The notes beneath the pieces were generated by a model that was given only the letters and a program-made list of their open reading frames with translations, did no database searches and was not told the DNA's origin. Below, piece after piece: positions 22,807 through 32,349 of a DNA stretch of 64,000 nt (its first letter is position 1; each line of letters starts with the position of its first letter). Source of the stretch: an uncultured Prevotellaceae bacterium (GTDB taxonomy: Bacteria > Bacteroidota > Bacteroidia > Bacteroidales > Bacteroidaceae); the NCBI GenBank assembly GCA_900316445.1, contig ONCZ01000016.1:60045-124044 (forward strand), read 5' to 3'. The translations under genes and the position numbers were made by a program.

Positions 22807-23619
22807 TTACTTCACGAGAGCTTCACGAGCGGCAATGATCTTATCCTTTGCCTCTGCGATCTGGGCCTTCAGTTCAGCAACGGTTGTAGCGTTGAGAACA
22901 TTCAGCGGAGCAAGAGCCTCAGAAACGGGCTGAATCTCGGGGTCATACTGGCCTAAACGATTCAGGGCGTCGAGGATGAGCACTACGCGGAAAGTAGTGT
23001 TGGCAGCAGCCTCATCGGTAAAGGTGCTGAGATACTTGTCAGAGTTCTGGTTAGCCAGATAGAGCTGCTCAATGAGAGAGGCAGCGGCAATCTGCCAGAA
23101 GTAGTTCAGACGACCGTTCTTCTCCATCTCATCATAAAGCTTCTGTGTGGTCTCAGAAACTGAAGTATTATCCTCATTGTCAAGAACCTTGAACGAAGGA
23201 TCGTTGATGTCGGCAGCCAGCTTGGTGATGGCCTTGTCGTAGTCCTCGGTAGGCATCTCATAGAGCTTGGCAACTCTCTTGTCTACGTCGAGGGCACTCA
23301 GCAGACGATACTTCTCAGAAAGGACGGTAGCTTCCTCAGCAGAAGCGGGATCCAGAAGGTAGTCGGGCTTCACCTGCTTCTCTTCCTTGGTGAGCTGGAT
23401 GCCACCATTGCCGTCAGCCTGCAGGAAAGGAACCATCTTCAGCTTTCCGATCTCAGATGCGAGACTGTCGACGTGCATCTTAATGCTGGCTTCAATCTGC
23501 TCCTGTTCGAAACTCTTCACTACTGAATCAGCAGACTCAGCGTTCTGTGCGGTTTTGTTTCCGCAAGATGCGAAAACGATTGCTGCAAATGTTGCAGCGA
23601 GAATTGATAATTTTTTCAT
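22807..23619 (-). CDS. Helical lipoprotein of unknown function
   Basis: 270 residues. Signal peptide with lipobox (MKKLSILAATFAAIVFASC), then a largely helical, acidic chain without cysteines. Segments such as LIEQLYLANQNSDKYL and FRVVLILDALNRLGQYDPEI look like a conserved Bacteroidales lipoprotein family whose function I do not know. It starts 42 bp after the ABC transporter gene on the same strand and probably shares its transcript, suggesting an envelope role tied to that transporter. Confidence 0.7.
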   Translation of the reverse strand: MKKLSILAATFAAIVFASCGNKTAQNAESADSVVKSFEQEQIEASIKMHVDSLASEIGKLKMVPFLQADGNGGIQLTKEEKQVKPDYLLDPASAEEATVLSEKYRLLSALDVDKRVAKLYEMPTEDYDKAITKLAADINDPSFKVLDNEDNTSVSETTQKLYDEMEKNGRLNYFWQIAAASLIEQLYLANQNSDKYLSTFTDEAAANTTFRVVLILDALNRLGQYDPEIQPVSEALAPLNVLNATTVAELKAQIAEAKDKIIAAREALVK

Positions 23620-23661
23620 TTGCTTTTTAATTGTTTATTAATAAAAGTATTTAAAATATAA

Positions 23662-26562
23662 TCATTTTCTAATGATCTTTCCAGGCCAGTCTGTCAGGAG
23701 GAATATCGTCAGGATGATACACATCAGCAACAGTACGCTGATATTGAACCACAGTGTCTTGATGTGCCAGGAACCAATGATCTTCTCACTGCTGTAGAAA
23801 GGCGCACGGCCGCATTGGCTACGAGGCGTCAGGTAGATGATGCTCATACGGGGCACGAGATGGCCGTCGATGACATCCAGCATCTGACGCTGGTCGGCTC
23901 CGATGACACAGTCCTCCAGTTTGATATTATAGTTGTCACGCTTCAGTTGCAGGATGCTCTCCTTGCCCTGTTCACGTATCATAGCCGCCATCTTATTATC
24001 TGCTTTGAGCGTAGCTTCATTGCTCCGCTTGGCCAGGATATTCTCCGCCTCTTTCATATAGTCATAGAGAGAGGTATAAGAGTAGTCTCCCTGATAGGGC
24101 TTCATCTGGCAATAAGCAGTAATCTCAGGCAGATTCATGCGGATGGTCTCCATGTGCTTGGGATCGACGGGCTTGCCTTTCTTCTCCTCGTCTTTCTTGG
24201 TTTCCAACTGCGACTGAAGTTCATTGAGGACACCCATATTATAGAATTGGTTCTGATACTTCTGCTTGTCGAGTTCAAAGAACGGAGCCTCGTAGGGATT
24301 GTCCGTAAACGACGTGACAGCCAGAGCCTCGTAAGACCAGCGTGAGGGGATGATCTCACCAATCAGAGGAACATTACCCGTAGTGCTCTTCGGCGTCAGG
24401 TCGGAGAAGCTGACCACCAGTCCACACAACAGAATCTGAGGAATCAGCAACATCGGAATGCTGATATAGATGGCCACAACGGAACTCAGACACTGAGACA
24501 GCAACAATCCCATGAGGTTGGAGAGGAAGGCGGTGACGAAGAGGATGAGCCACCACTCTGCGAAGAGTCCGTGCAGTCCCATGATGTAGTTGCCCACTAA
24601 GATGAAGAGCAACGTCTGTATCAGTGAGACGCCAGCCATATAGATGATCTTCGACCAGATATAACTGCCGTATGACAGATGCAGGAAGCTCTCGCGCTTC
24701 AGCAGGGCACGATCCTTGATGATTTCCTCCGCACTGCCGCTCATGCCAATGAATGTGGCGACGATGACAGCCATGAAGAAATAGCTGACGAGGTTCTTAT
24801 TGTCCATCACCGAATAGCCTTCAGGTGGTGCATAGCGGGTCAGGAACGAACAGACAAGAGCCAGCAGAGGAGCCTCCAACAGGGTGATGCACAGATACTG
24901 GACGTTGGTGATCTTTGTGTGGATGTTGCGTCGCAAGAAGATGGCAAACTGCTTCAGCGGTCCCGGTTTCTTCTGGTCTGAATGGGGTACATCGCTGACA
25001 TTCGGTTGAGAGAATTCCGGACGGTTGTCCAGATACATCTTATGCCATTGTTCTGGAGTGACCTTTCTTTCCTCTGAAATCTCACCCGTATTGTTAAGTG
25101 CTTTCTCGTCGATGATATTGAGGACAACTTCAGGATTCACATTGCCACAAGTAGGACAGGCACTGGTCTCTGCATCGGCATAGGCCGCCGCCTCCTTAAA
25201 ATATGTAATGGCGTTGATAGGATTGCCGTCATAGACGGGATAGCCACCCTTATCCAACAGCCACAGACGGTCGAAGAGTTTGTAGACGTCGCTGGATGGC
25301 TGGTGGATATTCACGATAATCAACTTACCCTTATAGGTCTGCTCTTTCAACAGGTTGATGACCATCTCCGTATCACTCGACGACAGACCAGACGTAGGTT
25401 CGTCAAGGAAGAGTACAGCCGGCTCACGGATCAGCTCGAGAGCGATGTTCAGACGCTTACGCTGACCACCGGAGATATATTTGTTGATGGCAGAACCGAC
25501 TTTGAGATCCTTGATGGCATCGAGTCCTAGATCCTTTAGTGTCTTGATCACGCGAGCGTCGATACCCTTCTCATCCATACCTTCAAAGCAGAGCTTGGCT
25601 GTGTACCAGAGGTTCTGGTAGACCGTCAGTTCCTCAATGAGCAGGTCATCTTGAGGCACGAAACCAATCAGATTCTTGGCTTCTGGCTCAGCAATATCGT
25701 GACCGTTGATGGTGATGGTACCTTCCTGAGGCCTCATGCTGCCATTGAGCAATGAGAGCAACGTGGTCTTTCCTGTTCCTGAGCCACCCATAATGGCCAG
25801 CAACTCTCCACTCTGAAGTGTGAAACTAAGGTTATGGGTACCGTTATTGCTGTTGGGGAATCGGAAATTAATGTCACGTCCGCAGAACTCCACCTGATGA
25901 ATCTTGTCTTCTTCGAGGCCATTAGCCCCCTGATAGGCACGCAGGATGGTGGAGTAATAGACGGGCTTTCGGTTCTTTCCTTTCAGCACACTGCTCTGTA
26001 GCCACACCTGATATGCACCCGACAGCACAGGCACATCGTTGAGCATCACCGTGTCAGGACCTGTGTAGGTGAAAAGCAGCATACCGGAATGAGGATCGAG
26101 CAAGGTCTTCAACTGACCCTCAGTATCCTCTAACTGGTGCAGCATCACCTGCTCCGTTTCACGGTTGGCCACAAAGTCGGCGAACATCTTAAACTGCTCT
26201 TCCGGTATCTCCAGCGTCTCCACCATGGCCTTGAACAGGTCATCACCATGACCCTCCCGATAGCCACAGAATTCCATCAGTCGGAGCAACAACAAGGATT
26301 TCTCTCTTGTTTTAATCTTTCCGTGCAAAGCGGAACAGATAGAACGAACGCTACCCTGCGTGTCAAGGTCCTCGTCGTCCATCAGGTCATAAGTACTCCG
26401 GAGGTCGCCATAGAAACCTAAATAGGTGTCGATATTGCGGATACCGAATTGATGGCGCAAAAAGTTCACAAGCATGGTTTTCGCCCATGCTTCATCCACT
26501 TGTTCTTTTTTGCCAAACAAGGCAAACAGACTTAGGAAACTGGATAATAGAATATCAGTCAT
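23662..26562 (-). CDS. ABCG-type ABC transporter, ATPase-permease fusion
   Basis: 966 residues. The N-terminal 230 are a helical region typical of large Bacteroidales ABC proteins (a TerB-like fold is possible). The ATPase domain has Walker A GGSGTGKTT near 258, signature ISGGQRKRL near 364 and Walker B VLFLDEPTSGLSS. A CPTCGNVNPEV zinc-like motif is near 467. ABC2-type membrane helices at about 580-780 (FFMAVIVATFIGMSGSAEEI) are followed by a large soluble loop and a last helix at the C-terminus. Domain order ATPase then permease places it in the ABCG class. Substrate unknown. The downstream lipoprotein is likely co-transcribed. Confidence 0.88.
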   Translation of the reverse strand: MTDILLSSFLSLFALFGKKEQVDEAWAKTMLVNFLRHQFGIRNIDTYLGFYGDLRSTYDLMDDEDLDTQGSVRSICSALHGKIKTREKSLLLLRLMEFCGYREGHGDDLFKAMVETLEIPEEQFKMFADFVANRETEQVMLHQLEDTEGQLKTLLDPHSGMLLFTYTGPDTVMLNDVPVLSGAYQVWLQSSVLKGKNRKPVYYSTILRAYQGANGLEEDKIHQVEFCGRDINFRFPNSNNGTHNLSFTLQSGELLAIMGGSGTGKTTLLSLLNGSMRPQEGTITINGHDIAEPEAKNLIGFVPQDDLLIEELTVYQNLWYTAKLCFEGMDEKGIDARVIKTLKDLGLDAIKDLKVGSAINKYISGGQRKRLNIALELIREPAVLFLDEPTSGLSSSDTEMVINLLKEQTYKGKLIIVNIHQPSSDVYKLFDRLWLLDKGGYPVYDGNPINAITYFKEAAAYADAETSACPTCGNVNPEVVLNIIDEKALNNTGEISEERKVTPEQWHKMYLDNRPEFSQPNVSDVPHSDQKKPGPLKQFAIFLRRNIHTKITNVQYLCITLLEAPLLALVCSFLTRYAPPEGYSVMDNKNLVSYFFMAVIVATFIGMSGSAEEIIKDRALLKRESFLHLSYGSYIWSKIIYMAGVSLIQTLLFILVGNYIMGLHGLFAEWWLILFVTAFLSNLMGLLLSQCLSSVVAIYISIPMLLIPQILLCGLVVSFSDLTPKSTTGNVPLIGEIIPSRWSYEALAVTSFTDNPYEAPFFELDKQKYQNQFYNMGVLNELQSQLETKKDEEKKGKPVDPKHMETIRMNLPEITAYCQMKPYQGDYSYTSLYDYMKEAENILAKRSNEATLKADNKMAAMIREQGKESILQLKRDNYNIKLEDCVIGADQRQMLDVIDGHLVPRMSIIYLTPRSQCGRAPFYSSEKIIGSWHIKTLWFNISVLLLMCIILTIFLLTDWPGKIIRK

Positions 26563-26838
26563 CTTCCCTGTAGTGAGTATAACTTAGGTCAAATTGCAAT
26601 TTTGCTTGCAAATTTAAATAAAAAATCAGAGTCTGCTCCCTTTATGAGGGTTAAAAAGAATTAAAGCGCACTTTTTATCGTTCAAAGATGCATCATAAGG
26701 GCTATAAAAGATACTATTAGCCTCTTTTCCCGCAAAGGTCAATTACCCTGTTCCAATTGATTACGCACAAGTTCATAATATATACCGCGCACCCTCCGAT
26801 CCACCCGCTCTCGCATCAACAGCAAAAGGCTATAGCCG

Positions 26839-27303
26839 TTACTTACGGCCAAAATCGGCAGGAACTTCACCCCATTTCTGAGTTTCCCATTTAATAATGG
26901 GATTGCGGTAGTTATGGGTCTGAAGCCAATACTCGGCACGGGCAATGATCTGGAAAAGCGGTTCCGTCTGAGGGGTGCGTTCCAGCTTGGTCTTACATTT
27001 GCGCTTGGAGACCCACAGGATGGCATTATAGCTATCGGAATAGATAGTCTTGTCGTGAAGGCCCTGTTGCCAGCAAAGGGCGAGGGCATGGACGATGGCC
27101 AGAAACTCCCCGATGTTATTGGTGCCATGAACAGGGCCAAAGTGAAACACCTGATAACCTGTCTGCAAATCAATGGCCTGATATTCCATCGGCCCAGGAT
27201 TACCTGAGCACGCTGCATCCACAGCCCACGCATCGGCACGGACCTCAGGAGGCAGCGGCAATACGGTGTCGTTGCGGTAATCGGGAGGATTCTGGGTAAT
27301 CAT
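26839..27303 (-). CDS. RNase H family protein
   Basis: 154 residues from the ATG at 27303 (MITQNPPDYRND); the longer frame would extend into argS. RNase H acidic residues are visible in WAVDAACSGNPGP, GTNNIGEFLAIVHAL and IYSDSYNAILWV. It should cleave RNA in RNA-DNA hybrids. The C-terminus KWGEVPADFGRK is typical of the Bacteroidota form. It lies 34 bp after argS with GTTTACGG microrepeats in the gap and is probably in the same transcript. Confidence 0.88.
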   Translation of the reverse strand: MITQNPPDYRNDTVLPLPPEVRADAWAVDAACSGNPGPMEYQAIDLQTGYQVFHFGPVHGTNNIGEFLAIVHALALCWQQGLHDKTIYSDSYNAILWVSKRKCKTKLERTPQTEPLFQIIARAEYWLQTHNYRNPIIKWETQKWGEVPADFGRK

Positions 27304-27337
27304 CTGTAAACCGTAAACTGTAAACCGTAAACTAACA
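27304..27337. repeat. GTTTACGGTTTACAG microrepeat
   Basis: Short tandem of TGTAAACCGTAAAC units between argS and the RNase H gene, related to the GTTTATAG units at 15430-15545. Confidence 0.55.
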
Positions 27338-29122
27338 TCACATGCGTTCTGGTACTTCGATGCCGAGGAGACCCATACCGTTCTTGATAATCTTGGCAAC
27401 GTTTCTGGCCAGTACGAGGCGTACAGCCTTCTTCTGCTCATCGGGCTCGTTGAGAATGGAGTAGTCGTGATAGAACTGGTTGAACACTTTGGTCAGTTCA
27501 TAGCAGTAGTTGGCGATGCCTGAGGGCGAGTAGTCTTTGCCAGCCTGCTCGACAGCTGCGCCAAACTCATTCATCTTCTGAATAAGTTCAATCTCTTTAG
27601 TGGTGAGAGGTGAGAGGTGAGAGGTGAGAGAAATGTTCAAGCCTTCAGCCTTGCGCAGAATTGAGCGGATACGGGCGTAGGTGTACTGGATGAAGGGGCC
27701 GGTATTGCCGTTGAAATCGATACTTTCCTCAGGATTGAAGAGCATATTCTTGCGGGCATCGACTTTCAGGATGAAATATTTCAGGGCTCCCATACCCACG
27801 ATGCGGGCAATCTCATGACGTTCCTCTTCAGTCATATCGTCGAATTTCCCCAATTCCATCGATGTTTTATAGGCATCCTCCACCATCAGTTGCATCAGAT
27901 CATCGGCATCCACAACCGTTCCCTCACGGCTCTTCATCTTACCGTTGGGCAGCTCCACCATACCGTAAGAGAAGTGTACGAGTTCCTTACCCCACTTGAA
28001 GCCCAGACGGTCGAGCAGGATGGAGAGCACCTGGAAGTGGTAGTTCTGCTCGTTACCTACCACATAGATCATCTTGTCGATGGGATAATCCTGGAAGCGC
28101 ATTTCGGCCGTACCGATGTCCTGCGTCATATAAACGCTGGTTCCATCGGAGCGGAGCAGCAGTTTCTGATCCAGCCCCTCGTTGGTGAGGTCTGCCCAAA
28201 CGGAGTTATCCTCATGGCGCTCGAAGAGTCCTTTGGCGAGACCTTCCTCCACCTTGGCCTTGCCTTTGAGGTAGGTCTGCGACTCATAATAGATTTTATC
28301 GAACGAGACACCCATCTTCTTATAAGTCTCATCGAAGCCGGCATATACCCACGAGTTCATCTTTTCCCACAGGGCACGCACCTCTGGGTCGTTCTGCTCC
28401 CATTTCACCAGCATCTCATGGGCTTCCTTGATGAGCGGAGCCTCTTGTTTGGCTTTCTCCTCATCCATACCCTGAGCCACTAATTCCTTGATTTCATCGC
28501 GATAATGCTTGTCAAAGGCCACATAGTAGTCGCCAATCAGATGGTCGCCTTTCTTACCGCTTGACTCGGGTGTCTCGCCATTGCCGTATTTCAGCCAGGC
28601 AAGCATCGACTTACAGATGTGGATACCACGATCGTTCACGATATTAGTCTTCACCACCTTGTTACCATTTGCTTCCATGATTTGTGCTAACGACCAGCCT
28701 AACAGGTTGTTACGCACATGACCGAGGTGGAGAGGCTTGTTGGTGTTTGGCGATGAATATTCGATCATCACAAGGGGAGAGTCCTCCTTGGCCTGCTTCA
28801 TACCGAAGTGCTCATCGGCATCTACGGCCTTGAGCAGTTCCAGCCAGGCACCGTCGCCGATGCAGAGGTTCAGGAATCCCTTCACCACATTGAAATTCTC
28901 AACGGCCGAACAATTCTTTACCAGATATTCGCCAATCTCCTGGGCTGTCTGCTCAGGTGATTTACGAGCGGCCTTTACAAAGGGAAAAACCACCAACGTG
29001 AGGTTACCCTCAAACTCACTTCTTGTCTTCTGTAGCTGCAACATTTTCTCGGATGCTTCCATCCCATAGAGCGCCTTCACGGCCTCGCCTGCAGCCTTGC
29101 TGATCAATGCTTCGATATTCAT
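27338..29122 (-). CDS. argS: Arginyl-tRNA synthetase with repeat-encoded insert
   Basis: Class I aminoacyl-tRNA synthetase of 594 residues. The HIGH motif is PLHLGHVRNN near residue 134, the KMSKS equivalent is KMKSREGT near 395, and the C-terminal anticodon-binding helices end in GLLGIEVPERM. Within the DALR-type domain, near residue 500, the segment LTSHLSPLTT is encoded by GAGAGGTGAGAGGTGAGAGG (27602-27630). This is the same microrepeat found in intergenic DNA at 246-277, so it is probably an in-frame insertion tolerated on the surface. Own consensus promoter. Confidence 0.95.
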   Translation of the reverse strand: MNIEALISKAAGEAVKALYGMEASEKMLQLQKTRSEFEGNLTLVVFPFVKAARKSPEQTAQEIGEYLVKNCSAVENFNVVKGFLNLCIGDGAWLELLKAVDADEHFGMKQAKEDSPLVMIEYSSPNTNKPLHLGHVRNNLLGWSLAQIMEANGNKVVKTNIVNDRGIHICKSMLAWLKYGNGETPESSGKKGDHLIGDYYVAFDKHYRDEIKELVAQGMDEEKAKQEAPLIKEAHEMLVKWEQNDPEVRALWEKMNSWVYAGFDETYKKMGVSFDKIYYESQTYLKGKAKVEEGLAKGLFERHEDNSVWADLTNEGLDQKLLLRSDGTSVYMTQDIGTAEMRFQDYPIDKMIYVVGNEQNYHFQVLSILLDRLGFKWGKELVHFSYGMVELPNGKMKSREGTVVDADDLMQLMVEDAYKTSMELGKFDDMTEEERHEIARIVGMGALKYFILKVDARKNMLFNPEESIDFNGNTGPFIQYTYARIRSILRKAEGLNISLTSHLSPLTTKEIELIQKMNEFGAAVEQAGKDYSPSGIANYCYELTKVFNQFYHDYSILNEPDEQKKAVRLVLARNVAKIIKNGMGLLGIEVPERM

Positions 29123-29175
29123 CCTTTTTATTTACGATTTACGGATTTACTATTGACGATTTGCTAATTTGGCTG

Positions 29176-29207
29176 CAAAATTACATAAAAAGGAGGGAAT
29201 ACCCAAA
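29176..29207 (-). promoter_or_regulatory. Promoter of argS
   Basis: Minus-strand TTTG (29207-29204), a 20-nt spacer and TAATTTTG (29183-29176), about 54 bp before the argS start. Confidence 0.75.
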
Positions 29208-29350
29208 AATTTTCCCTGAAACCTTTGCACAAGGGTTCCTTTTTTCTTTCTTGTTCCACTCATTCAGAAGCAAATCACCATCCAGGCCGAGGACGGTTTC
29301 CTACCTGCGAATCCCTTGTATTCTCTTTCATTACTGCCTATAAACTATAT

Positions 29351-29437
29351 GTCTGACTTAAGTCAACCAAGTGGTTGACTATAGTCGTCCAACTGATCGA
29401 CTTAAGTCATCCAAGTGACTGACAGTAGTCAGACATG
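29351..29437. repeat. Palindromic GACTTAAGTC / AAGTGGTTGACT repeat cluster
   Basis: Dense set of short inverted and direct units (GTCTGACTTAAGTCAACCAA, CGACTTAAGTCATCCAAGTG, CTGACAGTAGTCAGACAT) in the gap between argS and the symporter. The outermost TGTCTGAC and GTCAGACA are inverted, so the block can form one long hairpin. It recalls the CGGACTGACT units inside prmC. Confidence 0.65.
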
Positions 29438-29487
29438 TAGTTTACTGCCTATTTCGAGAGAGTCTATAGGTAGTGCCGTGAGGTTTC

Positions 29488-30921
29488 CTAATGCTTTTTC
29501 TGTGACGATAGCCAGAGGCCTGCGAAAGTAAGAAGACCATTAAGCATCAACAGCTCGTAGCCGAAACGGTACTGCCAGATGTGCTGGGATGCTACATCGA
29601 GGGCGTAGCAGACAAGGGGCGAGGCGAGGCAGAGATAAGGAACAATGCGATCACATGGCTGGCGATGTGTGAAAAGACCAAAGGCAAAAAGGCCCAGCAG
29701 CGGACCATAGGTGTAACTGGCCAAAGTATAGATGGCATCGATGAGCGAGGTAGAGTTGACTTGCCGGAATAAAAGAATGAAGAGCACGAAGAAGAGACAC
29801 ATGGCGATGTGCGTTTTCTTCCTGAGAGGTTCATTGTCTGGTTGGCGACGGATGTCCACACAGAAGCATGTGGTCAGCGAGGTGAGGGCAGAGTCTGCAC
29901 TCGAAAACGAGGCTGCCACGATGCCGATGATAAAGAGGTAGGTGGTGAGAGGTAGGAGGTAAGATGAGCCGAGAGTAGTAAAGTCGGCTGTATTTTGGAT
30001 ATAGGTGGGGAGAAGAGCGTCGCCTTTGAGTCCTGTGCCGAGAACCATCGTCAGCAACACGCCAAGGGCGAGGAAGAGCAGGTTGGCAGGCACGAAGGCG
30101 ACTCCATAGGTACACATATCCTTCTGTGCGTCACGTAACGTCTTGCAAGTCAGGTTCTTCTGCATCATATCCTGATCCAGTCCTGTCATCACGATGGCAA
30201 TGAAGGCGCCGCTCAGGAACTGCTTCCAAAAGTTATGGGGCGACAGCCAGTCGTCAAACACGAAGATACGGCTCATTTCACTTCGGGCGATAGTGTTAAT
30301 GGCCTCACCGACAGACAGATGCAGAAGGTTGATGGCGGAAAGGATGATCAGGATGAGTGCCGTGAAAAGACAGAGTGTCTGGAAGGAGTCTGTGAAGACG
30401 AGTGTGCCTATGCCCCCACGACGGGTATAGAGCCAGATGAGCAGCACCATACCCACCACATTCACGATAAAAGGGATGCGTGCCGGCTCGAAGACGAACT
30501 GCTGCAGGATGATACACACCACATAGAACCTCACAGCGGCTCCCGTCATCTTCGACAACAGGAAGAAGCTGGCGCCTGTCAGATAGGAATGTTCACCTAG
30601 TCGCTGACCCAAATAGGTATAGATGCTTGTGAGATTCAGCTTATAATAAAGCGGTAGCAGCACGAAGGCAATCACCAGATATCCCACGATGAAACCGAGA
30701 CACATCTGCAGATAAGTCATCTGAGAGGTAAGCACCATCCCAGGCACGGAAACGAAGGTGACGCCAGAGATAGAGGCGCCGACCATTCCGAAGGCTACCA
30801 TATACCAGGGTGCACGACGGTTGGCCCGATAGAATGTCTGATTGTCAGCCCGTCTGCTGGTGAGGCGGCTGATGCCGAAGAGGATGGCGAAGTACGCCAA
30901 AACTATTCCAAGAATCATCAT
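29488..30921 (-). CDS. Sodium:solute symporter (SSS family)
   Basis: Inner-membrane transporter of 477 residues with about 13 hydrophobic helices. RADNQTFYRANRRAPWYMV and FGMVGASISGVTFVSVPG are the family's N-terminal signature. Sodium-coupled uptake of an unknown small solute (sugar, proline or sialate type) is inferred. The start at 30921 (MMILGIVLAYFA) is chosen because a -7 box TACCTTTG at 30937-30930 makes the longer frame from 31014 untranscribed. A loop reading LLPLTTYL is encoded by a GGTGGTGAGAGGTAGG microrepeat at about 29938-29962. Confidence 0.88.
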   Translation of the reverse strand: MMILGIVLAYFAILFGISRLTSRRADNQTFYRANRRAPWYMVAFGMVGASISGVTFVSVPGMVLTSQMTYLQMCLGFIVGYLVIAFVLLPLYYKLNLTSIYTYLGQRLGEHSYLTGASFFLLSKMTGAAVRFYVVCIILQQFVFEPARIPFIVNVVGMVLLIWLYTRRGGIGTLVFTDSFQTLCLFTALILIILSAINLLHLSVGEAINTIARSEMSRIFVFDDWLSPHNFWKQFLSGAFIAIVMTGLDQDMMQKNLTCKTLRDAQKDMCTYGVAFVPANLLFLALGVLLTMVLGTGLKGDALLPTYIQNTADFTTLGSSYLLPLTTYLFIIGIVAASFSSADSALTSLTTCFCVDIRRQPDNEPLRKKTHIAMCLFFVLFILLFRQVNSTSLIDAIYTLASYTYGPLLGLFAFGLFTHRQPCDRIVPYLCLASPLVCYALDVASQHIWQYRFGYELLMLNGLLTFAGLWLSSQKKH

Positions 30922-31038
30922 AACTGCCACAAAGGTAATGATTATTTTACCACTAACGACACTAAGTACACTAAATTTAGATATTTTTGTGTCCTTTATG
31001 TCTTTCGTGAACAAAAAATGACTACCTTTGTGGTCGAT

Positions 31039-32349
31039 ATGAACATCCGAGACCGCCAGATCCTATTGATTGCCTTGCCCAGCATCGTGTCGAACATCAC
31101 GGTACCGTTGCTGGGAATGGTTGATGTGGCCATCGTGGGACACATGGGCAGCCCTGTCTATATTGGAGCGGTGGCAGTTGGGTCGATGATCTTCAACCTC
31201 GTCTATTGGCTGTTTGGCTTCCTTCGTATGGGTTCCAGCGGCCTCACCTCGCAGGCCTTAGGACGACGGGATTTGTCGGAAGTTATCAGAATATTAGCTC
31301 GTTCGACGATGATTGCCTTTTCCATCGCCTTGTTACTCATCCTCTTGCAAATACCGATGAAATGGGCATCTTTTGCGCTGATTGGCCCAACGGCCGATGT
31401 CTTACCTTACGCAGAAACCTACTTTTTTATCGTTATCTGGGGTGCACCTGCCGTCTTGGGACTCTATAGTCTCTCGGGCTGGTTTATCGGCATGCAGAAC
31501 ACGCGTTTCCCTATGTTCATCAGCATTATGCAGAATGTGGTGAACATTCTCACCTCTTTGACGCTGGTCTATGGTTTGGGGATGAAGATTGAGGGTGTGG
31601 CTTGGGGTACGGTTATTGCACAATATGCCGGTTTCATCGTGGCTTTGGGACTGGTCTGGAGGTATTATGGGCGACTGTTTCGTGGAGTGAGGAGTGTGGC
31701 TCACTCCTCGCTCCTCGAATTCTTCAGAATCAATCGCGACATCTTCCTCCGCACGCTCTGCCTGGTGGCCGTCAACCTCTATTTCACTTCCGCTGGTGCC
31801 CGTCAAGGTGCTGTCATCCTCTCTGTTAATACTGTGATGATGCAACTCTATCTGTTCTACTCCTATTTTATGGACGGTTTTGCCTACGCAGGTGAGGCTT
31901 TGTGCGGAAAGACATACGGAGCTAGAAATGCCATTGCTTTCCGTGAAACTCTGCGAAGGCTATGGCTGTGGATGCTTGTGGTAACCATTGGCTATACCTT
32001 ATTATATTTATCGGGAGGTCGATGGATTGTCAGTCTGCTGACGGATGAACCGCGAGTGCTTGAAGCCTCTCGCGAATACTTGTGGTGGGCGTGGCTGATA
32101 CCGGCAGCAGGCTGTGTCGCCTTCATCTGGGATGGCGTCTTCATCGGCATAACCGCTACTCGCGGCATGCTCGTGTCCTCATTCCTTTCCGCTCTCACCT
32201 TTTTCGCCATCTGTCACATCTCCTTACTCTTTCCTCCTTCCTCCTTCCTCGAAAATCACTTCCTTTGGCTTGCGATGATCGTTTACCTCGCCATGAGGGG
32301 CATCTTGCAAACAATTTGGTATCGATTAAGAATAATTCCTCAAATATGA
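31039..32349 (+). CDS. MATE family efflux transporter (DinF-like)
   Basis: Inner-membrane antiporter of about 436 residues with 12 helices. The start at 31039 (MNIRDRQILLIALP) is preferred over 31018 because a -7 box (TACCTTTG, 31023-31030) overlaps the upstream codons. DVAIVGHMGSPVYIGAVAVG and FGFLRMGSSGLTSQALGRRD mark the DinF branch. A cytoplasmic loop reads GVRSVAHSSLLEFF, where VRSVAHSSLL is written by an inverted GGAGTGAGGAGTGTGGCTCA repeat (31683-31711). Its stop overlaps the start of the radical SAM gene in ATGA, so the two are translationally coupled. Export of the radical SAM product is a possibility, not shown. Confidence 0.88.
   Translation: MNIRDRQILLIALPSIVSNITVPLLGMVDVAIVGHMGSPVYIGAVAVGSMIFNLVYWLFGFLRMGSSGLTSQALGRRDLSEVIRILARSTMIAFSIALLLILLQIPMKWASFALIGPTADVLPYAETYFFIVIWGAPAVLGLYSLSGWFIGMQNTRFPMFISIMQNVVNILTSLTLVYGLGMKIEGVAWGTVIAQYAGFIVALGLVWRYYGRLFRGVRSVAHSSLLEFFRINRDIFLRTLCLVAVNLYFTSAGARQGAVILSVNTVMMQLYLFYSYFMDGFAYAGEALCGKTYGARNAIAFRETLRRLWLWMLVVTIGYTLLYLSGGRWIVSLLTDEPRVLEASREYLWWAWLIPAAGCVAFIWDGVFIGITATRGMLVSSFLSALTFFAICHISLLFPPSSFLENHFLWLAMIVYLAMRGILQTIWYRLRIIPQI

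Noticed and set aside
26739-26816. 25-codon ORF (MRERVDRRVRGIYYELVRNQ) after the RNase H gene
   Set aside because: Looks peptide-like but has no promoter, RBS or recognised homology; could equally be a decayed tail of a neighbour.
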